Source: Cystobacter fuscus (GTDB lineage: Bacteria > Myxococcota > Myxococcia > Myxococcales > Myxococcaceae). Taken from it: 64,000 bases of DNA. The notes under the pieces were generated by a model. The model saw only the letters and a list, made by a program, of their open reading frames with translations. It had not been told where the DNA came from and searched no databases. Numbering within the stretch: the first letter of the stretch is position 1; every line of letters starts with the position of its first letter. The DNA is taken from contig NZ_CP022098.1 of the NCBI RefSeq assembly GCF_002305875.1, positions 11,408,001-11,472,000 of the forward strand. The letters run 5' to 3'. The translations under genes and the position numbers were made by a program. This document shows, one piece after another, positions 8,385 through 15,997 of this stretch.

Positions 8385-8746
8385 GAAGTGGACCTTTCAA
8401 CGATGCAAGAGAACGAACGTGGATGGCCCCTGCGCTGCAGCCAACTGCGCAGGCCGCGTGGGCAACTCCAGGTGCTTCAACATGGCGCGCACCCCGTCGG
8501 GTGCCGTCAAGTATGCCAGCCCCGGCGCCGCCCTGCCTTCCATCTTGTTCTGAGCGCGTCAGTCGATAACGAAGGGTTTTGGCGTACGTGAAGGAAGCCA
8601 GGCGGGTGTCTGGTGCAAGGGGGGGCACTTCATTCGCGAAGCATCTGCTCTCGAACGGCTCCCTCACCTCGGTGGGCTGATTCGGGCTCTGCTCATCAAG
8701 GATAGAGTCCCCGTCCATTCTGGCCGTGGAGTGGGGGGAAAGACTC
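8385..8746 (+). pseudogene. Fragment of a Cys-rich peptide gene (CAAANCAGRVGNSRCF module)
   Basis: Between two genes, 8424-8553 reads on the plus strand GPCAAANCAGRVGNSRCFNMA and ends at a stop at 8551-8553. No signal peptide or start belongs to it. About 65 bp here (near 8428-8492) is nearly identical to 10466-10530, where the same module sits behind a lipoprotein N terminus. It is therefore best read as a displaced or decayed copy of the same small-peptide gene. The rest of the interval, to the MBL pseudogene, shows nothing recognisable. Confidence 0.5.
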
Positions 8747-10117
8747 ATGCTTGGATTCGAGACCATTGGGAATGCCACACTCATCGCCTTTGATGGCAAA
8801 CCAAAGCTGGTCACGGATCCGTGGCTCAGTGATACCGCCTACTTCGGGAGCTGGGGGCTGAGCTACTCCATTCCACCGGAGCAACGGAGCCACATCCAGG
8901 AGTGCGAATACGTCTGGTTTTCACATGGCCATCCAGACCATCTGAACGGCGACTCGCTGCCCGCGCTCTCCGGCAAGAAGTCCTCCTGGGCGATCATGTG
9001 GGCAGCCGCATCTACGAGGCGCTGAGGGCCCAGGGGTTCAACGTCACCATCCTCCCGGAGCGAACCTGAACGCGCATCTCCAAAAACATCGAAGTGATGT
9101 GCATGACGGACTATTTCCAGGACTCCATCCTGCTGGTGAAGATTGGCAATCGACTCGTCATCAATCTCAATGACGCGGTCGATCATGGCTGGGCTGCGGA
9201 GGTCGCGCGGGTGGCCTCCCAGTATGAGGGGAACTTCCTCCTGAAGCTGAGCGGTTACGGCGACGCGGACATGCTCAACCTGTTCACGGAGGACGGGGAA
9301 CGCATCGAGCCCTGGGCCGCGAAGAAGTACCCGGTGGGCCGGACACTGGTCGGTCCCATGCGTCGGTACAATGCGCGCTACTTCATTCCCTTCAGCTCAT
9401 TCCACTGCTACCGCCGCCAGGACAGTCTCTGGGCGGAGGCCTACACCACGCCCATCGACGCGTACGCCGAAGGCTTCGACCTGCCTGGCGCCGAGGTGTT
9501 GTCCCCCTTCGTTCGGGTGGATTGTGAGACGGGTGCGGTGCTCGAGCTCCGGCCGCCCCCCCTCGGACAGGAGGCCCCGCGAGCCCGGGGAGTTCGGCGA
9601 CGACTGGAGCGAACCGCTCGGCCAGGAAGATCGCAAGAAGATCGCCGCCTACTTCAAGAACATGCAGGCGCTGGCCAGCAAGCTCGGCTTCGTGCGCTTG
9701 CGAGTGGGGGGGCGTGACTTCACCGTCGATCTGAACGACAAGCGCTCGAAGTACGGTGTCACCTTCGAAGCGCCACGGGGCTCGTTGATGACCGCGGTCG
9801 AGTACGAGGTCTTCGACGATCTGCTGATCGGCAACTTCATGAAGACCACGCTGCATGGGATGGACAGCCTGTACCCGTGGTTCACGCCGGTTGTCGCCAA
9901 GTACGCGGACAACGGGCGCGCATACTCGAAGGTCGAGGTCGTGAAGTACTTCGCCGAGTACCTCCGCCGGCAGCCCAGGAACTTCCTGCTGCACCAGCTC
10001 GAGAACCAGGCGTCCGACTGCTTCCGGACGATGGTCCCCAAAGACGCGAAGTTCTATGGAGCGGCGAAGCGGGTCTATTTCGCCCTCAAGGGTCTTCCGC
10101 CGCCGCTCGATGCGTAG
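8747..10117 (+). pseudogene. Broken MBL-fold metallo-hydrolase
   Basis: The protein is spread over three frames. Part 1 (from ATG 8747) has LVTDPWLSDTAYFGSW and the metal-binding motif SHGHPDHLNGD (His at 8924). A lost base at about 8981 shifts the frame; the sequence continues as VLLGDHVGSRIYEALR and then meets an in-frame TGA at 9067-9069. It resumes as VMCMTDYFQDSILLVKIG to about 9553, where a run of C residues (9554-9561) shifts to the frame that carries GEFGDDWSEPLGQEDRKK to the stop at 10117. At least two frameshifts and one nonsense codon make it a pseudogene. An intact product would be about 455 aa, of the CMAH/UlaG-like lactamase-fold hydrolases. Confidence 0.85.
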
Positions 10118-10168
10118 CCTCGGCTGCGTCCCTCTCCACGCAAGGCGCCATCACCCCCAGCCGACGAA

Positions 10169-10184
10169 TGTGATTGCATTCACA
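10169..10184. promoter_or_regulatory. CRP-type palindrome TGTGA-N6-TCACA
   Basis: TGTGATTGCATTCACA is a perfect match to the CRP/FNR-family consensus half-sites with the standard 6-bp spacer. It lies about 105 bp upstream of the (now broken) lipoprotein start at 10290. No sigma-70 boxes are obvious around it. Binding by a CRP homologue is inferred from the motif only. Confidence 0.45.
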
Positions 10185-10289
10185 CGAACGCAGTGAGACG
10201 GATCACGGCCCTCGCCAACCCTCTCAGGCACAGTTCTCCACGTCGAGGCGATGAACGCCTCGCCAGCCATCTGGCTTTGGAGAACACCA

Positions 10290-10600
10290 TGACGAGGATG
10301 CCCTGGAAGAGTCTGGCGATTGTTGGTCTGTCCCTGCTGCCCGCCTGTGGCGGCGAGGAGCCGGGTACGACGAGGACGGAGTTGGCCGGACCGACGACCG
10401 AGAACCTCGCCCAGGCGGGAAGCGCGCTCGCCGTGACCGGGACCACCCAGACCCACCAGGTCTCGCCCCTGCGCTGCAGCCCACTGCACAGGCCGCGTGG
10501 GCAACTCCAGGTGCTTCAACATGGCGCTCAGGCCCTGCCCTCGCTTGGGGGAGGCCACCGTGCAATGGAAACATGCCGTTGGAATGCGGCGCTATGTCCT
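10290..10600 (+). pseudogene. Lipoprotein with Cys-rich C-terminal module, frameshifted
   Basis: ATG 10290 opens a lipoprotein signal (KSLAIVGLSLLPACGG, lipobox LPAC) followed by a Thr-rich spacer (TTENLAQAGSALAVTGTTQT). Near 10460 the plausible coding frame shifts: the next frame reads CAAAHCTGRVGNSRCFNMAL, the same module as at 8428-8492, then LRPCPRLGEATVQW. In the original frame this stretch becomes Pro/Arg/Gln-rich. A single-base slip therefore separates signal peptide and Cys module. The downstream end is not sharply definable. Intact relatives would be small secreted Cys-rich peptides of unknown role. Confidence 0.55.
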
Positions 10601-10652
10601 CCCCGCGGGCCCCCTCCAGATGCCAGCCCTGGATCTGGAACGCTTGCCACCC

Positions 10653-12287
10653 TCAGGCCGGCTCCCGGAGCGCCCAGCGCAGCAGGGCCAGCGGCATGGC
10701 GAGCAGCCATGTCACCACGAACACGGCCCCAGCCCGTTCGGGCACGTAGGCGTCGACGCAGGCGCCGGCGAGCGCGATGACCGCGAACGCCGCGAGCGCC
10801 CAGTCCAGCGTGAGCCCCGCGACACCAAAGATCGCCGCGAGGAACAGTTGATCCACCGCGACGATATGGAGCGGCGCGATGCCAAACCGGAGCGCGAGCA
10901 TCCGGTGCGCGAGGAGCGTGGGACCGACAACCAGGAAGAGCCTGGCGGACCGCCTGCCAGGAGCGAGCCTGGAGATCCGCTCGCGGAACACCACGTTGGC
11001 AACGATCGAGGCGACGATCATCCCCACGGGAATGAAGAAGAGATCCCTGGGACCCGGCTCGAGCCGCGTGCCGAGGCGGGCGAGGACGGTGGCGCAGAAT
11101 CCAAGGATGAAGACGATGCAGATACCGGCGATGCTCAACCGCTCCCGCCGCACCACTTCCGGATCCCGCACGGGAAGGCTCGCGAGGTGCTCCTCGAGCG
11201 CGGCGATGAGCGCCGCCATGGACGGAAAGCGCTCGGCCGGCTCTCTCGCGAGGCCCCGACGGAGGATGAGCGCGAGCCACCCGGGAATGCCCGGGCGCAC
11301 GGGGGGTAGCCGGAACTGGCCGTCGAGCACGCTCCGGGACAGGGCGGAGAGATCCTCTCCGGCGAAGGGCGGCGCCCCGTACACCGCGGTGTAGAGCGCG
11401 ACACAGAACGCGAACTGATCGCTCGCGGGTGTCGCCCGCTCGCCCAGGAACAGCTCCGGCGCCATGTACGAGGGCGTGCCCATCAAGGTGCCCCGGTGTG
11501 TCAGAGGACTCGCGAGAGCACTCGGACTCGCGCCGGGCCGCCGCTCCTCCCCGGGGGAAGCAACGCTCCAGGAGCCCTCGCCGGGGCGCACCGCGAGCGC
11601 GGCGATGCCAAAGTCGGCGACCCGCGCCCGCCCGTCCTTGCCGACGAGCACGTTCTCGGGTTTGAAATCACGATGCACGAGTCCGGCCTCGTGTGCGGCA
11701 GCGAGGCCCCGGCCGGCCTGCGCCAGCATCGCCAGCACCTCCGGAACGGAGCGCACCGCGCCCGCGAGCCACTCCCGCAGGTTCTGGCCATCGACGAACT
11801 CCATCGCGATGAAGACCCGGCCCTCGTGCTCGGACACCTCGTGAACGGCGACGACGTTCGGGTGCGAGAGCCGCGCGAGCGCCTGGGCCTCGCGCAGGAG
11901 CCACTCCCGCGCGACCGTGTCCCGTTGGAGCAGCTTGAGCGCCACGCGCCGGTCCAGCAGCGCGTCATATCCCATGTAGACGGTGCCCATTCCACCCTCA
12001 CCCAGCTTGCGGATGACGGCGAATCGCCCGAGCCCGGCGGACTCCTCTGGATGGGTGACCACGGAGGGCTCCCGCGCGAGGACCGCCTCGGCCAGCACGG
12101 CGGGTGGATGCGCGAGGAAGCCCGCTCCCGCCGCACGGTCGTGGACGAGGAGCTTCTCCACCGCCTCACGGAGCGCGACGTCGCCCGCGCAGGACTCGTC
12201 GAGCCGCCGCGCCGCGTCCGCGGGCTCCAGGTCGACCAGGGCGTCGAACAGCTCCTCGAGCCTTCTGGGATCCACCGCCACGCTCAC
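10653..12287 (-). CDS. Ser/Thr protein kinase with C-terminal membrane domain
   Basis: 544 aa from GTG 12287, overlapping the sigma-factor stop by 4 nt; GTG 12281 is an alternative. Residues 1-80 are a helical leader. The kinase has Gly loop LGEGGMGTVY (95-104), catalytic Lys118 in VALKLL, HRDFKPEN (205-212), ADFGIA and GTPSYMAPE, so it should be active. The C-terminal 140 residues contain four or more hydrophobic helices (IAGICIVFILGFCATVL, FFIPVGMIVASIVANVVF and others), placing the kinase in the inner membrane. Coupling to an ECF sigma gene suggests it phosphorylates that sigma factor or a regulator of it. This arrangement is known for some ECF groups (EcfP/PknT type). Confidence 0.92.
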   Translation of the reverse strand: MSVAVDPRRLEELFDALVDLEPADAARRLDESCAGDVALREAVEKLLVHDRAAGAGFLAHPPAVLAEAVLAREPSVVTHPEESAGLGRFAVIRKLGEGGMGTVYMGYDALLDRRVALKLLQRDTVAREWLLREAQALARLSHPNVVAVHEVSEHEGRVFIAMEFVDGQNLREWLAGAVRSVPEVLAMLAQAGRGLAAAHEAGLVHRDFKPENVLVGKDGRARVADFGIAALAVRPGEGSWSVASPGEERRPGASPSALASPLTHRGTLMGTPSYMAPELFLGERATPASDQFAFCVALYTAVYGAPPFAGEDLSALSRSVLDGQFRLPPVRPGIPGWLALILRRGLAREPAERFPSMAALIAALEEHLASLPVRDPEVVRRERLSIAGICIVFILGFCATVLARLGTRLEPGPRDLFFIPVGMIVASIVANVVFRERISRLAPGRRSARLFLVVGPTLLAHRMLALRFGIAPLHIVAVDQLFLAAIFGVAGLTLDWALAAFAVIALAGACVDAYVPERAGAVFVVTWLLAMPLALLRWALREPA

Positions 12288-12853
12288 TCCTTCGAGGCCG
12301 AGAGCCGTTCGTGCAACCAGGCGCGGGCGAAACGCCATTCGCGCTCGATGGTACGGGGGGTGACCCCGAGCGCCTGGGCGATCTCCTCCTCGGACAGGCC
12401 GCCGAAGTAGCGCATGAGCACGACACGGGCCTTGCGCGGATGCTCGGCCTCGAGCTGCCCGAGCGCGGCATCGACGGCGAGCACGTCCTCGGTGGGCAGG
12501 CCCTCCGCGGCGACCTCGAAGGCCGCCTCGAGCGCCTCGCCCGGCTGCCCACCACCCCGCTTGTGCGCGGCCTTGCGGCGCACGTGGTCGACGATGAGCT
12601 CGCGCATGGCCTGGGCCGCGGCGCCGAAGAAGTGGGCACGACCGCTCCAGCCGGGATCACTGCGCCGGACGAGCTTGAGATAGGCCTCGTGGACGAGGGC
12701 GGTGGGCTGGAGCGTCTGCCCGGGCCGGAGGTGGGCCATCTGCGCCGCGGCGACCCGGCGCAGTTCGTCATAGACGATGGGGAACAGTTCCCCGGCGGCG
12801 CGCTCCTCGCCGCGGCCGGCGTCCTCCAGGAGTTGCGTGACGTCGCGTGCCAT
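12284..12853 (-). CDS. ECF RNA polymerase sigma factor
   Basis: 189 aa from ATG 12853; the longer upstream frame has no coding character. Region 2 carries RPGQTLQPTALVHEAYLKL and RAHFFGAAAQAMRELIVDH, signatures of the TIGR02999 ECF subfamily. Region 4 carries VVLMRYFGGLSEEEIAQALG and TPRTIEREWRFARAWL, the DNA-binding helix-turn-helix. No anti-sigma gene is adjacent. Instead a membrane Ser/Thr kinase gene overlaps its stop codon, so regulation by phosphorylation is likely. Target promoters are not identified. Confidence 0.92.
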   Translation of the reverse strand: MARDVTQLLEDAGRGEERAAGELFPIVYDELRRVAAAQMAHLRPGQTLQPTALVHEAYLKLVRRSDPGWSGRAHFFGAAAQAMRELIVDHVRRKAAHKRGGGQPGEALEAAFEVAAEGLPTEDVLAVDAALGQLEAEHPRKARVVLMRYFGGLSEEEIAQALGVTPRTIEREWRFARAWLHERLSASKE

Positions 12854-13023
12854 GACCCGTGAATCTCTCAAAAGAGCAAGGCAGTGGGTAGGAGCGAGAC
12901 CACGTGGCAGCCAGAGGTCACCGAAAAAAATGAGCGGACCCATGTCGGGTCTTTTTCCCGGCCTGCGGATGGATGGGCGGGACGCAGGAAGAACCTGCTC
13001 CACACCCACGAAAGGGAGACCCG

Positions 13024-14256
13024 ATGATGATTTCCATCCATGAGAATTCCACCCGCCGTTACCTGGCCGTGACTGTACTCGCCGGAGGCCTGGTGCTCGG
13101 CGCGTGCGGACCCTCCAACGAACAGCAGGGACAGAAAGAGGAAGAGGTGCTGGACGAAGTGGGCATCCAGGCCATGGCGCTGACCGCCGACTCCTGCGCC
13201 AGACTGAAGGCCGTGGGGCAGCCCATGGAGCGCAACTACACGCTGTTCGTGAACGGAGACCTCCGCAAGCCCTTCATCGCCTGGTGCGATGCCGACGGTG
13301 ACACCTATCTGAACCTGCCGACCGGAGGCGGCCGCAACTTCTCCCAGTACCTCGAGGTGGATGGAACGTCGGTCTCCACCAGGTGGGCCAAGGTCCGGTT
13401 GGATCCGGTGGCGATGACGCTCGACGTGAACGACGCCCGGTTCACCACGTCCACCGGAAGCATCCCGGGGTGGAACAAGTACTACGCGGCCTATGGCGAG
13501 GCGGGAGACTGCGTCACGTACGACTCCTCGACGGGCCGGGCCAACGTGGACCTGCGCGGGCTGCCCTTCGCCGTGAGCGCGACGTGGAAGACGGACGGCT
13601 GGTACGCCGCTGGCGGCTCCACCAGGTCCTCGCATGACCAGGTCGTCGACGTGTCGGGCGGTGGCTACTGCGGCTCCACCACCGTCGACGGTGCCTTGAC
13701 CGTGCGCTACGTGGGCTATGACTCCTGCGCCACCGTGGCGGCCGCGGGGGGGACCCTGAACCAGGACTACACGCTGTACCTCGGCCTGGACCCCAGCAAG
13801 CCCTACCTCGCCTACTGCCACAGCAGCGGCAATACCTATCTGACCCTGCGGGCCATCGGAAGCGGCAGCAACTTCTCCCAGTACCTCGAGGTGGATGGAA
13901 CGTCGGTCTCCACCAGGTGGGCCAAGGTCCGGTTGGATCCGGTGGCGATGACGCTCGACGTGAACGACGCCCGGTTCGCCACGTCCACCGGAAGCATCCC
14001 GGGGTGGAACAAGTACTACGCAGCCTATGGCGAGGCGGGAGACTGCGTCACGTACGACTCCTCGACGGGCCGGGCCAACGTGGACCTGCGCGGGCTGCCC
14101 TTCGCCGTGAGCGCGACGTGGAAGACGGACGGCTGGTACGCCGCTGGCGGCTCCACCAGGTCCTCGCATGACCAGGTCGTCGATGTGTCGGGCGGTGGCT
14201 ACTGCGGCTCCACCACCGTCGACGGTGCCTTGACCGTGCGCTACTTCTACCAGTAG
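13024..14256 (+). CDS. Lipoprotein with two tandem GON domains
   Basis: 410 aa from ATG 13024 (AAAGGGAG upstream; ATG 13027 also possible). The signal peptide ends in lipobox LGAC. After a short acidic spacer two GON-like domains follow, residues about 57-230 and 235-410. Each opens with a DSCA motif and contains YTL, W/YC and LDVNDARF segments; GON is the C-terminal domain of ADAMTS proteases and also occurs in bacterial secreted proteins. The second halves of the domains are encoded by 375-bp DNA copies that differ at only three bases, while the first halves differ strongly. It probably acts as a surface-exposed binding protein; no enzyme domain is present. Confidence 0.85.
   Translation: MMISIHENSTRRYLAVTVLAGGLVLGACGPSNEQQGQKEEEVLDEVGIQAMALTADSCARLKAVGQPMERNYTLFVNGDLRKPFIAWCDADGDTYLNLPTGGGRNFSQYLEVDGTSVSTRWAKVRLDPVAMTLDVNDARFTTSTGSIPGWNKYYAAYGEAGDCVTYDSSTGRANVDLRGLPFAVSATWKTDGWYAAGGSTRSSHDQVVDVSGGGYCGSTTVDGALTVRYVGYDSCATVAAAGGTLNQDYTLYLGLDPSKPYLAYCHSSGNTYLTLRAIGSGSNFSQYLEVDGTSVSTRWAKVRLDPVAMTLDVNDARFATSTGSIPGWNKYYAAYGEAGDCVTYDSSTGRANVDLRGLPFAVSATWKTDGWYAAGGSTRSSHDQVVDVSGGGYCGSTTVDGALTVRYFYQ
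13336..13710 (+). repeat. Direct repeat, copy 1 (375 bp, period 534)
   Basis: Copy 1 of an intragenic repeat encoding the second half of GON domain 1. Compared with 13870-14244 I count three substitutions: Thr/Ala in RF(T/A)TST, and two silent changes. The flanking first halves of the domains are much less similar, which points to recent gene conversion or duplication. Confidence 0.9.
13870..14244 (+). repeat. Direct repeat, copy 2 (375 bp, period 534)
   Basis: Copy 2 of the intragenic repeat, encoding the second half of GON domain 2, offset 534 bp (178 codons) from copy 1. See copy 1 for the differences. Confidence 0.9.
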
Positions 14257-14346
14257 GTGGAGCTGGGTTGGCGGGGTCCTCGGGAGCTCCGCCTTCAGCA
14301 AGGTCCCCGTCCTCGGAGGCGCTTCTCGGCAGCGACCTGCCAACCC

Positions 14347-15897
14347 CTAAAGCGGCGGATGAAAGCCGGTGTCCAGGCTGCCGTCTGGCAGAAGCTGAAC
14401 AAGCTGGTGGAACGTCTTTCCGCCAGCCGAGGCAGGCGCGAAGCGATAGAGAAGCACGGTGCCGTTGGGCCCCACCGTGAGCTTGAGAATGCTCGAGATC
14501 CCTTGCGCGGCGAACGCCGAACGGAAACGCTCGGCGACCGCCCTGTCGACCCGCCCGTTCGAGTCCAGGCGTGCCAGCACCACTGGAGTCCGTTCTTCGA
14601 ACGCGTTCAAGAGACCCACTCGGGCGACGATGAAGCCTCCGTCCGCAAGAGCGCTCAGGTGGTTGGCTTCGAAGGGAAGCTCCTCCCGCTGGAAGGTGTC
14701 GTCCAGGGTTCCGTCAGGGTTCAGACGCATCACCTCGGAACGAGCCTCACCCGTCACAAAAGCGGTGACGAGCTTTCCGTCCGCCTGAACAGCCAGGGCT
14801 GTTGCCTGGCGCAACTCCTTCTCGCGCTGCATCCCCAAAAGCCGCTCATGAAAGACCTCATCAGGCTGCCCTTCAGCGCTGATGGAGTAGACAGCCGGGA
14901 GGAGAGACTCCGCATATTCGGGATTGTCGGCGACGATGAAACGTCGCCCATCGGCACCGATTGCGCCGGGAATGGAATCGGCCACACCCAGCTCTGGCAT
15001 CTCCCTCCATGAAGACAGGTCTGGCAGTCCCTCGGGAGTGATCCGCAGGATGGGGCTCCCGGACTTGGAATCCGCCTCACGACGGAAGCCTCCATACATC
15101 AGCAGCCCGCCATCCGACTGGAGCTGGACCTCCGCGACCAGGCCCTCAACGTGCTGCTCGGCCGGGAGATTGGGGATGGACACCCGGCGGAGTTCTTCTC
15201 CCTCCGGGCTGACGATCAGGGCCAGCTCGTCCTTGTGATTCGGAGAGCTGGAGATCGACCCTGATCCCAGGAGGATTTTTCCATCCGACTGAAGCCAGAC
15301 GTGGCCTGGATGCGTGGGCGTGAGGCTCGAGCAGCGATCCTGTCCCTTGAAGGTGGGATCGATGCTCCCATCCGGCAGGAGCCGGGAGAGCTTCATGCCG
15401 TTCTTCCGTGTTCCTTCCTTGGAGATGAAGCCTTGGATGAGGATCCTGCCATCGGGCTGGTACGTGACCCCCAGGACTTCCGTGCTGAACCCATGCTGGC
15501 CAGCTTCCCACAGGGAAACCTCGCAGGGCGAGGCGAACGCGAACCCCGTCAGCTTGCCGTAGAGGGCCTCCCCGGGCATGAACCACACGCCGAAGGACGC
15601 CACGCGCACCGTGACATCCAGGAAGGGGACTCTTCGGGGCAGGGGCAGCACGGCCAGGATGAGCAGGAGGACCCCAGGCACGAGCGAGCTGATGACCATC
15701 CTGCGTGTCTGGGACATGCGCACCAACCACACCGGCCAGGTGAGCGCGAAGTAGTAGAGCGTATAGGAGAACAGGCCCGTCACCAGCCAACCTCCACCGC
15801 CCGACCGGTCGGTGCTTTGGTTGGTGTGGATCACCACGCCAATGGCCACGGGGATGGCGAGGACCAGCGGCCAGAACCACAGGAGACGTCTCCACAT
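14347..15897 (-). CDS. Membrane protein with delta-60 repeat domain
   Basis: 516 aa; ATG 15897 is chosen because the first hydrophobic helix begins right after it and the upstream frame has no coding bias. The N-terminal 150 residues hold four hydrophobic helices (LLWFWPLVLAIPVAIGVVI and others). The rest is made of beta-propeller-like delta-60 repeats with the signature LLPDGSIDPTF, LNPDGTLDDTF and LLPDGSLDTGF, each with a QxDGK/G.L turn. Delta-60 repeats are typical of myxobacteria and Bdellovibrio surface or secreted proteins of unknown function. Here the propeller is tethered to the inner membrane. It is transcribed divergently from the ABC exporter 100 bp away. Confidence 0.85.
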   Translation of the reverse strand: MWRRLLWFWPLVLAIPVAIGVVIHTNQSTDRSGGGGWLVTGLFSYTLYYFALTWPVWLVRMSQTRRMVISSLVPGVLLLILAVLPLPRRVPFLDVTVRVASFGVWFMPGEALYGKLTGFAFASPCEVSLWEAGQHGFSTEVLGVTYQPDGRILIQGFISKEGTRKNGMKLSRLLPDGSIDPTFKGQDRCSSLTPTHPGHVWLQSDGKILLGSGSISSSPNHKDELALIVSPEGEELRRVSIPNLPAEQHVEGLVAEVQLQSDGGLLMYGGFRREADSKSGSPILRITPEGLPDLSSWREMPELGVADSIPGAIGADGRRFIVADNPEYAESLLPAVYSISAEGQPDEVFHERLLGMQREKELRQATALAVQADGKLVTAFVTGEARSEVMRLNPDGTLDDTFQREELPFEANHLSALADGGFIVARVGLLNAFEERTPVVLARLDSNGRVDRAVAERFRSAFAAQGISSILKLTVGPNGTVLLYRFAPASAGGKTFHQLVQLLPDGSLDTGFHPPL

Positions 15898-15997
15898 GCC
15901 CCAACTATAGCGGAGGGTCTCCAGCCCTGAGCCCTCCGGAGAATCGCCCGGCGCGCGGTTTATCGTCCGTTTAAAAATGGGGCGTAGGGTCCTTCCC

